Source of the DNA: Acrocarpospora pleiomorpha
GTDB lineage: Bacteria > Actinomycetota > Actinomycetes > Streptosporangiales > Streptosporangiaceae
NCBI RefSeq assembly: GCF_009687885.1
Contig: NZ_BLAF01000012.1
Location: forward strand, 62,001-126,000
Reading direction: 5' to 3'
Length of the DNA stretch: 64,000 nt
In this document: in pieces, positions 33,344-42,812 of the stretch
Position numbering within the stretch: the first letter of the stretch is position 1
How the letters are laid out: every line of letters begins with the position of its first letter
Made by a program: the position numbers and the translations under genes
The notes under the pieces: model-generated
The model's database searches: none
The model's input: the letters and a program-made list of their open reading frames with translations, nothing else
Told to the model about the DNA's origin: nothing

Positions 33344-36300
33344 GCGAGCACAGGAGCGAGGAGCTGCTGAGGGCCGGGGCGATCCTGCCGCCCGGCACCG
33401 AGGGCGCGGGCGAGAACGCCGTCCCGATGACCGCCCGCCGCTACCGTCACCCCGCGCTCGACGGCCGGGTGGTCGTGCGCCTGGTCGCGGACGAGCTGGG
33501 AGCGGCCGAGGACCTGGCGGCCGGGTTCCTGGGCCTGGAGCCCGACGGGGAACCCTCCGTGGTGGGGCTCGGGTTGCGGCGCTCGCTCGGGTTCCCCGAG
33601 TGGGTGCTGGCGCGGCACCCCGGCGACGGGCATCACGCGCTCGCCGTCGTGCCGGAGCTGGAGCGCGTCGCCCGGCAGGCCAAGTCCAAGCCGAAGAACG
33701 CGCTCGACGGTTACCACCAGCTGGCCGGCCGGCTCGCCGCGTCCGTGCCGCACTTCCTGCCCACGTTCTACGAGCAGGCCGGACGGGTGTTCATCGGCGT
33801 GGAGAACGCCACCTACGCCGCCCAGATGTTCGCCAGCGCGCGCAGGTCGGAGGCCGAGCACGGGCTGACGGTGGACGAGGACCGGCTCGACGCGGTGTTC
33901 CTGGAGTTCGCGCTGGCGGGGGCGCTGCCGGTCAAGGTGCTCTCCGGGCACGCCAAGGAGCTGGCCGCCCGAGTGCCCGCCGACGAGGCGCTGCGCCGCT
34001 TCTCCCGGCTGTGCGTGCGACGCACGGCGGGCGGGCTGCCTCCCTCGGCCCAGATGGCCAACGACCTGCGCCGCCTGGCCAAGGCGGCGGGCGTGGACGC
34101 CGACGCGGCGGAGCAGGCATATCTGGGCGAACTGCTCGGCCTGCCCGCCACCCTGCGGGCCGCCACCGGCTGGTGGAAGGCCCACCGCACGGCGATCGCG
34201 GCGCTGGCCGGTCGCGACCCAGAAGCGCGGCGGACACTGCTCGCCGTCATGCCGCAGACCAGGGACGCCGAGCTGGCCGGCGTGTGGCTGGACATCCTCC
34301 AGTCCTCGGGCGCCACCGAAGATCTCATCTCCGGCCTGGCCCCGGAGGACGGCGTGTCCGGCTGGCTCCAGCGCTTCCTGGCGGCCCGCAACTCCGCCTG
34401 GGGCCTCCCGCCTCGCCTGCCCGCCCTCTACCCGCTCGTGGAGCGGGCCGCCGACCGGCTGCGCGCCGAGCTCGCCGGCGGTACGACCACGTTGACGGAC
34501 CCGTATGACGTGGACCTGCTCGACCTGCTGCTCGCGCTCGGCCTGCCGGTGGCGGACCCCGGCGAGAACGATTCGCTGCGGCTGGAGCACTGGGCGCAGG
34601 GTGAGGGCCAGCGCGACCTGACCGCGCTGGCCGCCGACGGCCGGTTCACGCTGCCCTTCCAGCGCGCGGCCGACGGGTTCTCCGGCGATGCCGACGGGTT
34701 GCGCGCCGTCCGCCTGCTGGCGGCGTCGACCGGCGGCCGGCCGATGCTGGCCGAGTGGGTGCGCAAGGTCGCCACGCGGTCCTCGGCCGCCGGGCTGCCC
34801 GACCTGCCCGACGCGCTGCGGCGGCTGTCCTGGCTGCCGGGCGAGGCCGTGGTCCTGGCCGAGGACGAGGTGCGCCGGGCCGCCGCCGCCGATCTCTCGC
34901 CCGTGCTCGCCCGTACGCTGCGGGCCGGGATCTTCGACGAGCTGGGCTGGCCGGCTTGGGAGGAGGCGGCCGCGACCCTCGTACCGAGGAAGGACATCGA
35001 CGATATCGTCGTCGCCGACGCCTGGCCGCACCTGATCGCGGCGGGTGCCACGCAGGTCCGCGTGCTCGGGCCCGAGGGCACCGTGCTCACCCACGACCTG
35101 CGCATCCCGCCCAACGACCATTGGGGCGACGTCGGCTACCACTACGTCGACGGCGACCTGCTCGTCTACTGGCAGTCACGCGCCGCCGACAACGGCCTCC
35201 GCGGCTACTGGCACACCTCAGCCGACCGCATCCACCCCATCGCGGGCCAGGACCACGGCACCCGGGGCACCCGCATGGACTGGTACCGCGGCGAGGACCC
35301 GGTCACCCTGGCGCTGCCCGGCGGCGGGCGCAGCACCGGGTTCGGCGTGCTGCACCCCGGCGACACCACCCTGCCCAGCGAGCGGTCCGTGATCACCGAC
35401 GGCGTCTCCCACTGGGTGTGGACCTGGGACGAGTCCGACTACAACAGCGCCGGATGGCACGAGTACGACCCGGTCAGCGGGCAACACGGCAGGAAGAGCA
35501 CGCCCGCCTTCTTCACCGACGTCCCCGCGGGCACGACGTTCCACGCGGGCTGGCTGCTGCCCGCCCCGGCCGAGGTGCCCAGCCCCGCGGGCGTGCCCGT
35601 TGGCGGGTTGCTCGGCTGGCGGGTGACGCGGCTGCCCGACGGGTCGCTGCGCGGCGAGGACCTGTCCGGCCGCACGGTCACCCTCCCGCCCGACGGCGGG
35701 TCCCCGGTGCGCGCCCTGGCATTCCCCGGCGCCGATCGGCTCGTGACCGTGGTCAAGGGGAGCTACCAGGTCAAGCTGGTCGACGCCGACGGCGTGCTCA
35801 CCGCCACCGCCAAGACCGACGCCGCCCCCGGCGTCTTCGGCCAGGGCACGCTCATCCTGCCGCCGCTGCGCCACTGGCACTGCCTGCGGCCCAGGGACCC
35901 CGAGGGGTCGGCCGCCCTGCGCGAGCTCAGCCTGGACTCCGCCGCGCGGCTGCTGGCCGCGGCCGGCGAGGAGGACCTGCCGGCGCGGATCCGGGAGCTG
36001 CTGCCCCAGGTCAGCCATGACGGGCTGGTGGCGGGCATCGCCGGGATCGTGCGGTTCGCCGCCGTCCAGCAGGGGGCGCTGAACGCCGTCGCCGCCAGGC
36101 TCGGCGAGGCTCTGGCCGGAGGGCACCGCCGGCAGGCGCCCGCGGGCCCCACGGACCACGAGCTCCAGCAGGCGCTCAGCGGGGTGGCCGTCTCCACCAC
36201 CTACTGGCGCCACGGCGCCGACGGGGCCTTCCAGCAGATCCGGATGGCCCAGGCGCCGGAGGAGTCGCCTGGCACGGCGGGCGGCATCCACCTCAACCGG

Positions 36301-38157
36301 CCCGAGCTGCCGCAGTCCACCCTGCGGTGGGACGCGCTCCTCGACGACCTGGGGGCCGTGGCCTATCGCACGGGATCGGCGGCGACCACGCAGGAGCACC
36401 GCGTCGCGCAGGGGGAACTGCTGGACGCCCTGGTCGAGGCCGGACTGCCTGTGACAGCCGACCCGTCCCGGTGGCGTCGTGTCACCGTGGACCTGGCTAA
36501 GGGGCACCTGACCAGGCCCGATGGCGAGTGGCGCGACGGCAACTGGCTCGGCGTCCTGCCGCTGGACGGCGGCGCGCGCCTCGTCTTCGTCAACCTGGAG
36601 TCGCACGGCGACGCCGGGGGCCGGTGGACCGCGCTGTTCCATGACCCGGCCGGGCGGTTCGAGGTGCCCTCGCCGTACACGCTGATCTCGGCTGCCCCGG
36701 TCGGCGAGGATCGTCCGCACGGGTGGCTGGAGTCGTTCCGTGCCGAGCTGGCCGCGCACGGACCCGCGCCCTGGCGGCCGGAGGCGGCCGAGGAGTTCGC
36801 CCGGCTCACCGGTGTCTCCTTGACGGTGGCCCGGCTCGTCGTGGCGGGGCTGCCGTCCATGGACTCGCATGAGCACTCCTTCCTCGCCAAGGAGACCCGC
36901 GCCGTGACCGGCTTGAAGCTGGCCGACGCCGCCGTCGCCCGCGACGAGCTGCGCGGGATCGACGCCGGAGCCCGGCGGGCGATCGTCGCCGCGCTGCTGC
37001 CCCAGGAGCCCGCCCGGCTCTGGAGCGACGGCCCGGACGTCGCCGCGGCGGCGGCCATCTGGAACGACAAGATCGGCCCTCAGGTGTCCGTCCCCGAATG
37101 GCTGGTCGGCGAGGCGTCCCGCGCGGTCAAGACCAGCTGGAACACCGGACGCGCGCTGCGCGCCCTCATCGATCCGGCCGGCGAGCCGGAGTTCAGCCGC
37201 GATCTGCGCTGGGCCGTCCGGGGCGACCGCGCCACGCCCGCCGACGACAATGCCGTCGGCTTCTCGTCCGGCACGCTGTCCATGGCCGTCACCATGGCGG
37301 CCTGGCTCGCCCACCGGCTTCCCGCCGGTGATCCGATCAGGACGGCGCTGCCCGGCGCGCTGGCTGCCGTACGCGCCCGGTTGGCCAATCCCGACCTGAT
37401 GCTCGACCTCGGGCGGTATGTCGACCTGGTCGCCTTCCGCAAGGCGGCCGGCGCGCCCACCGAGACCGGCGACGGGTACGAAAGGTACGGCGCGGTCATC
37501 ATGGCCACGCACGACGAACGGCCCGCGCCCGCCATCCGCACGTCTCTCCTGGACGCGGCCGGTGACGACCCGTACCTGCGGGCCCTCATCGGATCGGAGG
37601 GGTCGTTCCCGGTCGAGTATGCGCTGCGCATCGCCCGCGACCCGCGCTTCGAGGCCCTCCTGGCCGACCCCGTCGCCGGGGAAGACGACGCCGACGGCGT
37701 CTGGTGGCCGCAGGACCCCGCCCGGTCCATGCCGTCCCTGGTCGTCGAGGTGGCCAAGGAACACGGGCTGGGCGAGGACGCCGCCGCCGCGTACCTGATG
37801 CTGCTGGCCATGCCCGACCCCACCGACCGAAACGTGGCCCGCTGGACCGGCTGGAAGCCCGCCCGGCTCAAGTCGGCCCACGCCGAGCTGGCCGCGACCG
37901 ACCTGGTCGTCCAGGCCACCCGGGAGCGGGCGGGGCGGTCGTTGTTCCTGCCCGGCGGGTGGGCCGTGCTCGCCGCGCCGCGGCTGCCGGTGGAGCAGTG
38001 GAAGCTGCCGCTGTTCGACGTGGAGGGGCCGCAGGGGACGCCGCTGGTGCCGCTCGAACCCGTCGCCGACCTGTACGCCCGGGCTTGGCGACGGGTGCGG
38101 GACGGGGACATGCCGCGGTTCGAGGAGCTCAAGGTCAAGCGTGGCCCCCGCCGCTGA
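33340..38157 (+). CDS. Giant (1605-residue) protein of MoxR-vWA operon, C-terminal wHTH-like domain
   Basis: Starting at GTG 33340 inside the stop of the DUF4132 gene, this is the largest gene of the window. Residues 1-500 are mostly helical, including AQMFASARRSEAEHG and LSGHAKELAARVPADEALRR. The stretch from about 560 to 830 is rich in beta-strands and Trp/Gly (GYHYVDGDLLVYWQSRAADN, SHWVWTWDESDYNSAG), like a propeller or repeated sheet. Helical segments resume after 850. The C-terminal 120 residues (WTGWKPARLKSAHAELAATD) look like a winged helix. Actinobacterial homologues of this layout are often loosely labelled DNA-binding, but no catalytic motif is visible. It is translationally coupled to its upstream neighbour, with 36 bases before the ATPase gene. 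Confidence 0.75.
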   Translation: MSEHRSEELLRAGAILPPGTEGAGENAVPMTARRYRHPALDGRVVVRLVADELGAAEDLAAGFLGLEPDGEPSVVGLGLRRSLGFPEWVLARHPGDGHHALAVVPELERVARQAKSKPKNALDGYHQLAGRLAASVPHFLPTFYEQAGRVFIGVENATYAAQMFASARRSEAEHGLTVDEDRLDAVFLEFALAGALPVKVLSGHAKELAARVPADEALRRFSRLCVRRTAGGLPPSAQMANDLRRLAKAAGVDADAAEQAYLGELLGLPATLRAATGWWKAHRTAIAALAGRDPEARRTLLAVMPQTRDAELAGVWLDILQSSGATEDLISGLAPEDGVSGWLQRFLAARNSAWGLPPRLPALYPLVERAADRLRAELAGGTTTLTDPYDVDLLDLLLALGLPVADPGENDSLRLEHWAQGEGQRDLTALAADGRFTLPFQRAADGFSGDADGLRAVRLLAASTGGRPMLAEWVRKVATRSSAAGLPDLPDALRRLSWLPGEAVVLAEDEVRRAAAADLSPVLARTLRAGIFDELGWPAWEEAAATLVPRKDIDDIVVADAWPHLIAAGATQVRVLGPEGTVLTHDLRIPPNDHWGDVGYHYVDGDLLVYWQSRAADNGLRGYWHTSADRIHPIAGQDHGTRGTRMDWYRGEDPVTLALPGGGRSTGFGVLHPGDTTLPSERSVITDGVSHWVWTWDESDYNSAGWHEYDPVSGQHGRKSTPAFFTDVPAGTTFHAGWLLPAPAEVPSPAGVPVGGLLGWRVTRLPDGSLRGEDLSGRTVTLPPDGGSPVRALAFPGADRLVTVVKGSYQVKLVDADGVLTATAKTDAAPGVFGQGTLILPPLRHWHCLRPRDPEGSAALRELSLDSAARLLAAAGEEDLPARIRELLPQVSHDGLVAGIAGIVRFAAVQQGALNAVAARLGEALAGGHRRQAPAGPTDHELQQALSGVAVSTTYWRHGADGAFQQIRMAQAPEESPGTAGGIHLNRPELPQSTLRWDALLDDLGAVAYRTGSAATTQEHRVAQGELLDALVEAGLPVTADPSRWRRVTVDLAKGHLTRPDGEWRDGNWLGVLPLDGGARLVFVNLESHGDAGGRWTALFHDPAGRFEVPSPYTLISAAPVGEDRPHGWLESFRAELAAHGPAPWRPEAAEEFARLTGVSLTVARLVVAGLPSMDSHEHSFLAKETRAVTGLKLADAAVARDELRGIDAGARRAIVAALLPQEPARLWSDGPDVAAAAAIWNDKIGPQVSVPEWLVGEASRAVKTSWNTGRALRALIDPAGEPEFSRDLRWAVRGDRATPADDNAVGFSSGTLSMAVTMAAWLAHRLPAGDPIRTALPGALAAVRARLANPDLMLDLGRYVDLVAFRKAAGAPTETGDGYERYGAVIMATHDERPAPAIRTSLLDAAGDDPYLRALIGSEGSFPVEYALRIARDPRFEALLADPVAGEDDADGVWWPQDPARSMPSLVVEVAKEHGLGEDAAAAYLMLLAMPDPTDRNVARWTGWKPARLKSAHAELAATDLVVQATRERAGRSLFLPGGWAVLAAPRLPVEQWKLPLFDVEGPQGTPLVPLEPVADLYARAWRRVRDGDMPRFEELKVKRGPRR

Positions 38158-38193
38158 CCCCCATTCACCATCACTCAGAGGACTTCTCTCCCC

Positions 38194-39324
38194 ATGACCT
38201 TGACCGAGAATCGAGCTCCCGCGGCCCGGCAGGTGCTGCCCGCCGAGGAACGCCATGCCGCCGAACTCGCCTTCCTCGCCGCCCACGACTCCGGACCCCG
38301 CCCGCCCGGCTGGGCGCTGACCCCGCGCGCGGTCGTGACCTTCATCTGCGGCAGCGGCGACCAGACCCTGGACGGCCGGATGAAGGTGGCGCCCAAGTTC
38401 GTCGGCGAACGCGCCCTCGTCGAACGCTGCGTCGTCACCCTCGCCGGAGAACGCGGCCTGCTCCTGGTCGGCGAACCCGGCACCGCCAAGTCGATGCTCT
38501 CCGAACTGCTGGCCGCCGCCGTGTGCGGCACCAGCGCGCTCACCGTCCAGGGCACCGCCGGGACGACCGAGGACGCCTTCCGCTACGGCTGGAACTACGC
38601 CCTGCTCCTCGCCCAGGGCCCCAGCCGGGCCGCGCTCGTCGACTCGCCCGTGCTCACCGCCATGCGCTCCGGCCGCGTCGTCCGGGTGGAGGAGATCACC
38701 CGCTGCCTGCCCGAGGTCCAGGACGCCCTCGTGTCGATCCTGTCCGACCGGCGGGTCAGCGTGCCCGAGCTCGCCGGGACCGAGGACGCGCAGGTCGCGG
38801 CGGCGCCCGGGTTCACGGTGATCGGCACCGCCAACCTGCGCGACCGCGGCGTCTCGGAGATGTCGGCGGCGCTCAAGCGGCGCTTCAACTTCGAGACCGT
38901 GGATCCCATCTCCGACGCCGACGCCGAGACCTCCCTGGTCCGCCGCCAGGCCACGGCCGTCGTCGAACGGGCCGGCGCGGCCTTCGGCGTGGACGACGCC
39001 GTGCTCGACGCCCTGGTCACCGTCTTCCGCGACCTGCGCTCCGGCCGCTCCGCGGAGGGCTGGGACGTGGAGCGCCCCGGCACCGTCATGTCCACGGCCG
39101 AGGCCGTGCAGGTGGCGGCCTCGCTGGGGGTGGCGGCGGCGTACCTGCCGGCAGGCGACGTGCTGGACCTGGTGCCCGGTCATCTGCTGGGGGTGGTGCG
39201 CAAGGACGATCCGGCGGACCACGGACGGCTGCTGGGGTATTGGGACGGGCCGGTGCGCAGGCGCGCCGAGGACGGGTCGGCGATGTGGCGCCGGCTGTGG
39301 GACCTGCGGGAGAACCTCCGTTGA
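38194..39324 (+). CDS. MoxR-family AAA+ ATPase (YehL-like)
   Basis: A 376-residue AAA+ ATPase. Walker A is GEPGTAKS (93-100). The Walker B segment VVRVEEITR has Glu-Glu at 166-167, where Asp-Glu is usual. Sensor 1 is in FTVIGTANLRDRG (Asn214), and an arginine finger is likely in ALKRRFNFETV (Arg229/Arg230). The presensor and lid helices follow (SDADAETSLVRRQATAV, then YLPAGDVLDLVPGHLLG). MoxR ATPases act as chaperones that remodel partners holding vWA domains, and a vWA protein is encoded by the next gene with a TTGA overlap. ATG 38194 is preceded by AGAGGA. Confidence 0.92.
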   Translation: MTLTENRAPAARQVLPAEERHAAELAFLAAHDSGPRPPGWALTPRAVVTFICGSGDQTLDGRMKVAPKFVGERALVERCVVTLAGERGLLLVGEPGTAKSMLSELLAAAVCGTSALTVQGTAGTTEDAFRYGWNYALLLAQGPSRAALVDSPVLTAMRSGRVVRVEEITRCLPEVQDALVSILSDRRVSVPELAGTEDAQVAAAPGFTVIGTANLRDRGVSEMSAALKRRFNFETVDPISDADAETSLVRRQATAVVERAGAAFGVDDAVLDALVTVFRDLRSGRSAEGWDVERPGTVMSTAEAVQVAASLGVAAAYLPAGDVLDLVPGHLLGVVRKDDPADHGRLLGYWDGPVRRRAEDGSAMWRRLWDLRENLR

Positions 39325-42300
39325 CGGCTCAGGATCCGCGGGAGGCGGTGGCCGGGCTGGCGGCCTCGTCGCGGCCGTACCTGCTGGGAGTCCGGCACCA
39401 CAGCCCCGCGCTGGCCGTGGTGGTGCCCGCGCTGCTGGAAGCCGCCGACGCCGAGGTGGTGTGCGTCGAGCTGCCGGCGGACTTCCAGCCCTGGCTCGCG
39501 CACCTGGCCGACCCGGGCACCCACGCCCCGGTGGCGCTGGCCGGGGCGCGGGGGGACGGAGGGCTGGCGTTCTATCCGTTCGCCGACTTCTCGCCCGAGT
39601 TGGTGGCCATCCGGTGGGCCTGGAAGCGCGGGATCGACGTGATCTGCTGCGACCTGCCGCTGTCCGACGCCGGCTGGCACGCCCCCGTCACGGTGCCTGA
39701 CGGCAAGGCACCGGGCGTCTCCTTCGCCGACGCGCTGGCCGCGGCCGGCACCGGTCGCGACGGCGACGACATGTGGGACCGCGCCGTCGAGGTCCTCGCC
39801 CCTGGCTGCGAGCCTGAGGCCGTCCGCCGGGCGGCCCTCGGGGTCGGCTGGGCGCTGCGCCGCGACGCGGAGGCAGCGGGTGGCGTACCCGGGATGGACC
39901 TGGCCCGCGAAGCCCACATGCGGCACGTCGTCGCGGCCGCCGCAGCCGGTGGCCGTCGCGTCGCGGCCGTGATCGGCTCCTTCCACGCCGCCGCGCTGAC
40001 CCAGTCCCCTGACTCGGCCGCCTTCCCGCCGCCGGCCTCGGGTGACGGGCCCGTCACCTCGCTCGTGCCGTACGCGTTCGACCTGCTCGACTCCCGGTCC
40101 GGTTACCCGGCCGGCATCCGGGACCCGCGCTGGCAGCAGGCCGTGTTCGCGGCCGGGGGCGATCCCGGGAAGGTCCGGGACGGTGCCGCGCGCGCCGTCA
40201 CCGACCTGTGCCGGGAACTGCGCTCAGCCGGGCACACTGCGGGCACCGGCGAGGCCGTCGAGACGTTGCGGCTCGCCTGCGATCTGGCCCGCCTGCGCGG
40301 GCTGCCCGCCCCCGGGCGTGGCGAGCTGCTGGAGGCGGTGACGACCGTGCTCGGCCAGGGCGAGCCGCTCGGCCGGGGACGGGCCCTGGCGCGCGCGCTG
40401 GACACCGTGTTCGTCGGCGCCGAGCGGGGCAGGACCGCACCCGGCACGCCACGTTCCGGACTCGGGCCCGCCGCCGAGGCCGATCTGGCCGCGCTGCGCC
40501 TCCCGTGTCCTGGTAACCCCGAGCCCAAGGAAGTACGCCTCGAGCCGCTCCGCTCCGACCTGGACGCCCGCCGCGAGGTCGCGCTGCGGCGCCTGCTCGT
40601 CTGCGGCGTCAGCTACGGCGAGCCGGTCGAGGTGATCGGGACGGGCGACGGCGCGGCGCTCACCACCAGGTGGCGGCTGGCCTGGACGCCCGCGGTCCCG
40701 GCCCTGCTGGACCTGGCGGGCGTGCGCGGCGTGACGCTCGCCCAGGCGGCGGCCGGGACGCTGCGCGAGACGTACCGCCGGGAGTCCGCGGAAGGCGGGC
40801 CGACCTGCGCCCTCATCCTCCGCGGCCTGCGCGCCGCCGCCGAGTGCGACCTGCCCGACCTGGTCGCCGACCGCCTCGCCGACGCCGCGGTCACGCTGCC
40901 CGCCACCGCCGCCCTCGCCGAACTGCTCGAGGCCCTCGACCTGCTGGAAGGGCTGCGCCGGCAGCATCTGCCAGGCACTACGCCCGAGGGCCGCGAGCGC
41001 GCCGCCGAACTGTCCGGCATCCTCCTGGAAGCCGCGGTGCGGGCTCTGCCGGGGCTGGCGGGCAGCGACCAGCCGGAAGACGCGGTCGCCCTGGTCGCGC
41101 TCGCCTTCCGGGTCGGTGAGGAACGCCTGGGCCTGCGGATGGACGACGCTCTGGCCATGCTCGCCCGCACGGCCTCGCCCCTCGTGCAGGGCGCGGCCCT
41201 GGCCGCCCGGGTGCTGCTGGACCTGGACGGCGCGTCCTCGCTCGGGGACCGGGCGGCCGGCTGGGTCGACGCCGCGACCGGGCCAGAGGGCCGCCTCCGG
41301 CTGGACCGGCTGCTGACCGGCGTGCTCACGGCCGCCGGTCCGCTGCTCCAGTCGGCCCCCGCCGCGCTCGACCCGCTCATGGACCGGGTGGACGGGCTCA
41401 CGGACCAGGAGTTCCTGGACCGGCTGCCCGCGTTGCGCGGCGGATTCGACACGCTCGACCCGGCCGGACGCACCCGGCTGCTGGAGGTTGTCTCCGAGCG
41501 GCTGGGCGACCGGCTCGACCTGGCTCTGGGGGCTCCACCGTCGCTGCTCGCCCTCTGGACCGCCGCCGACGCGGCCGGTTTGCACGCCCTGCGCGCGCTC
41601 CGACTGCCCATCCCGACCCTGTTCGACGTCCCGGAGCCGACCGCCTCCGCCGACGCGTCCGGAGGTGCGGCCGTCGTCCCCGGGGACGACGCTCCGCGGA
41701 GGCTGCGGCCCGCGGACCGGTGGCGGTTGCTGCTCGGCCGGGAGTCCGAACGGCTACCGGCAGGCTGCCGCTCGTACGCCCGTGCCCTGGACGAACTGTA
41801 CGGATCGGGCCGCGGCGAAGGCTCGAACGACTTCGGGGCCGCTCCAGGGGGCGGCAGGGAGGTCCCGTTCCCCACGGCACGCGAGTGGTCGCAGGAGCTG
41901 GAGACGCTGTTCAGCACCCAGGTGCGCGAGGAGGTCCTGGCCCGCGCCGCCGACGCCGGACGCACCGACGTGCTGGCCGAGCTCGACCCCGCCTCCGTCC
42001 GGCCGTCCGTGGAGCTGCTGACCTCTGTACTGTCCCTGGCCGGTGGCCTGCCGGAGCAGCAGGTGGCCAAGCTGCGCCCGCTCGTACGCCGCCTGGTGGA
42101 CGAGCTGACCCGCGAGCTCGCCACCCGCCTGCGGCCCGCCATGACCGGGCTGGCCACACCGCGCCCCACCCGCCGCCCTGGTGGCAGGCTGGATCTCCCG
42201 CGCACGCTGCGCGCCAATCTGTCCCACACCCGCCGCCTGGACGACGGGCGGCTCATGGTGGTGCCGGAACGGCCGGTGTTCAGCACGCGTTCCCGTCAGG

Positions 42301-42812
42301 AGGCCGATTGGCGGCTGATCCTGGTGGTGGACGTGTCCGGCTCCATGGAGGCGTCGGTGGTCTGGTCGGCGCTGACGGCGGCGGTGCTGGCGGGCGTTCC
42401 CTCGCTGTCCACGCACTTCCTGGCGTTCTCCACGCAGGTGATCGACCTGACGGACCGGGTCAGCGACCCGCTGTCCCTGCTGCTGGAGGTGCGCGTCGGC
42501 GGCGGTACGCACATCGCCGCCGGGCTCGCGCGGGCGCGTCAGCTGGTCACGGTCCCGAGCCGCACGCTCGTCGTGGTCGTCAGCGACTTCGAGGAGGGCT
42601 ACCCGATCGGCGGCCTGCTCGGCGAGGTGCGCGCGCTGACCACCTCAGGCGTGCATCTGCTGGGGTGCGCCGCGCTGGACGACAGCGGCGTGCCGCGTTA
42701 CTCGATTCCCGTCGCCCAGCAACTCGTCGCGGCCGGCATGCCCGTCGCCGCCCTCAGCCCACTCGCCCTCGCCCGATGGGTGGGCGACCGCCTCCGCGGA
42801 GAACACCGGTGA
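39321..42812 (+). CDS. DUF5682-vWA fusion protein (YehM-YehP-like in one chain)
   Basis: A 1163-residue product starting at TTG 39321, overlapping the MoxR stop by 4 bases. Residues 10-250 are a DUF5682 domain, starting PYLLGVRHHSPALAVVVPAL and including CVELPADFQPWLAHL and AAVIGSFHAAAL. A long helical middle part follows (about 250-980). The C-terminus (about 995-1163) is a von Willebrand A domain with complete MIDAS: DVSGSMEAS (Asp1004), GGGTHIAAGL and VVSDFEEGYP. In E. coli these parts are separate proteins (YehM and YehP). The MIDAS suggests metal-dependent contact with the MoxR ATPase or another partner. Function of DUF5682 is unknown; an EreA/ChaN-like esterase fold is my inference. Confidence 0.85.
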   Translation: MTAQDPREAVAGLAASSRPYLLGVRHHSPALAVVVPALLEAADAEVVCVELPADFQPWLAHLADPGTHAPVALAGARGDGGLAFYPFADFSPELVAIRWAWKRGIDVICCDLPLSDAGWHAPVTVPDGKAPGVSFADALAAAGTGRDGDDMWDRAVEVLAPGCEPEAVRRAALGVGWALRRDAEAAGGVPGMDLAREAHMRHVVAAAAAGGRRVAAVIGSFHAAALTQSPDSAAFPPPASGDGPVTSLVPYAFDLLDSRSGYPAGIRDPRWQQAVFAAGGDPGKVRDGAARAVTDLCRELRSAGHTAGTGEAVETLRLACDLARLRGLPAPGRGELLEAVTTVLGQGEPLGRGRALARALDTVFVGAERGRTAPGTPRSGLGPAAEADLAALRLPCPGNPEPKEVRLEPLRSDLDARREVALRRLLVCGVSYGEPVEVIGTGDGAALTTRWRLAWTPAVPALLDLAGVRGVTLAQAAAGTLRETYRRESAEGGPTCALILRGLRAAAECDLPDLVADRLADAAVTLPATAALAELLEALDLLEGLRRQHLPGTTPEGRERAAELSGILLEAAVRALPGLAGSDQPEDAVALVALAFRVGEERLGLRMDDALAMLARTASPLVQGAALAARVLLDLDGASSLGDRAAGWVDAATGPEGRLRLDRLLTGVLTAAGPLLQSAPAALDPLMDRVDGLTDQEFLDRLPALRGGFDTLDPAGRTRLLEVVSERLGDRLDLALGAPPSLLALWTAADAAGLHALRALRLPIPTLFDVPEPTASADASGGAAVVPGDDAPRRLRPADRWRLLLGRESERLPAGCRSYARALDELYGSGRGEGSNDFGAAPGGGREVPFPTAREWSQELETLFSTQVREEVLARAADAGRTDVLAELDPASVRPSVELLTSVLSLAGGLPEQQVAKLRPLVRRLVDELTRELATRLRPAMTGLATPRPTRRPGGRLDLPRTLRANLSHTRRLDDGRLMVVPERPVFSTRSRQEADWRLILVVDVSGSMEASVVWSALTAAVLAGVPSLSTHFLAFSTQVIDLTDRVSDPLSLLLEVRVGGGTHIAAGLARARQLVTVPSRTLVVVVSDFEEGYPIGGLLGEVRALTTSGVHLLGCAALDDSGVPRYSIPVAQQLVAAGMPVAALSPLALARWVGDRLRGEHR

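Noticed and set aside
35218..39222. Long minus-strand open frame of 1334 codons opposite the giant and MoxR genes
   Set aside because: It is the mirror of real genes in very GC-rich DNA. The product is Gly/Arg/Asp/His-rich without any domain, while the plus strand encodes clear MoxR motifs.
37704..39320. Upstream extension of the DUF5682-vWA frame by about 540 codons
   Set aside because: It overlaps the giant and MoxR genes in another frame. The conserved DUF5682 start follows TTG 39321, which overlaps the MoxR stop.
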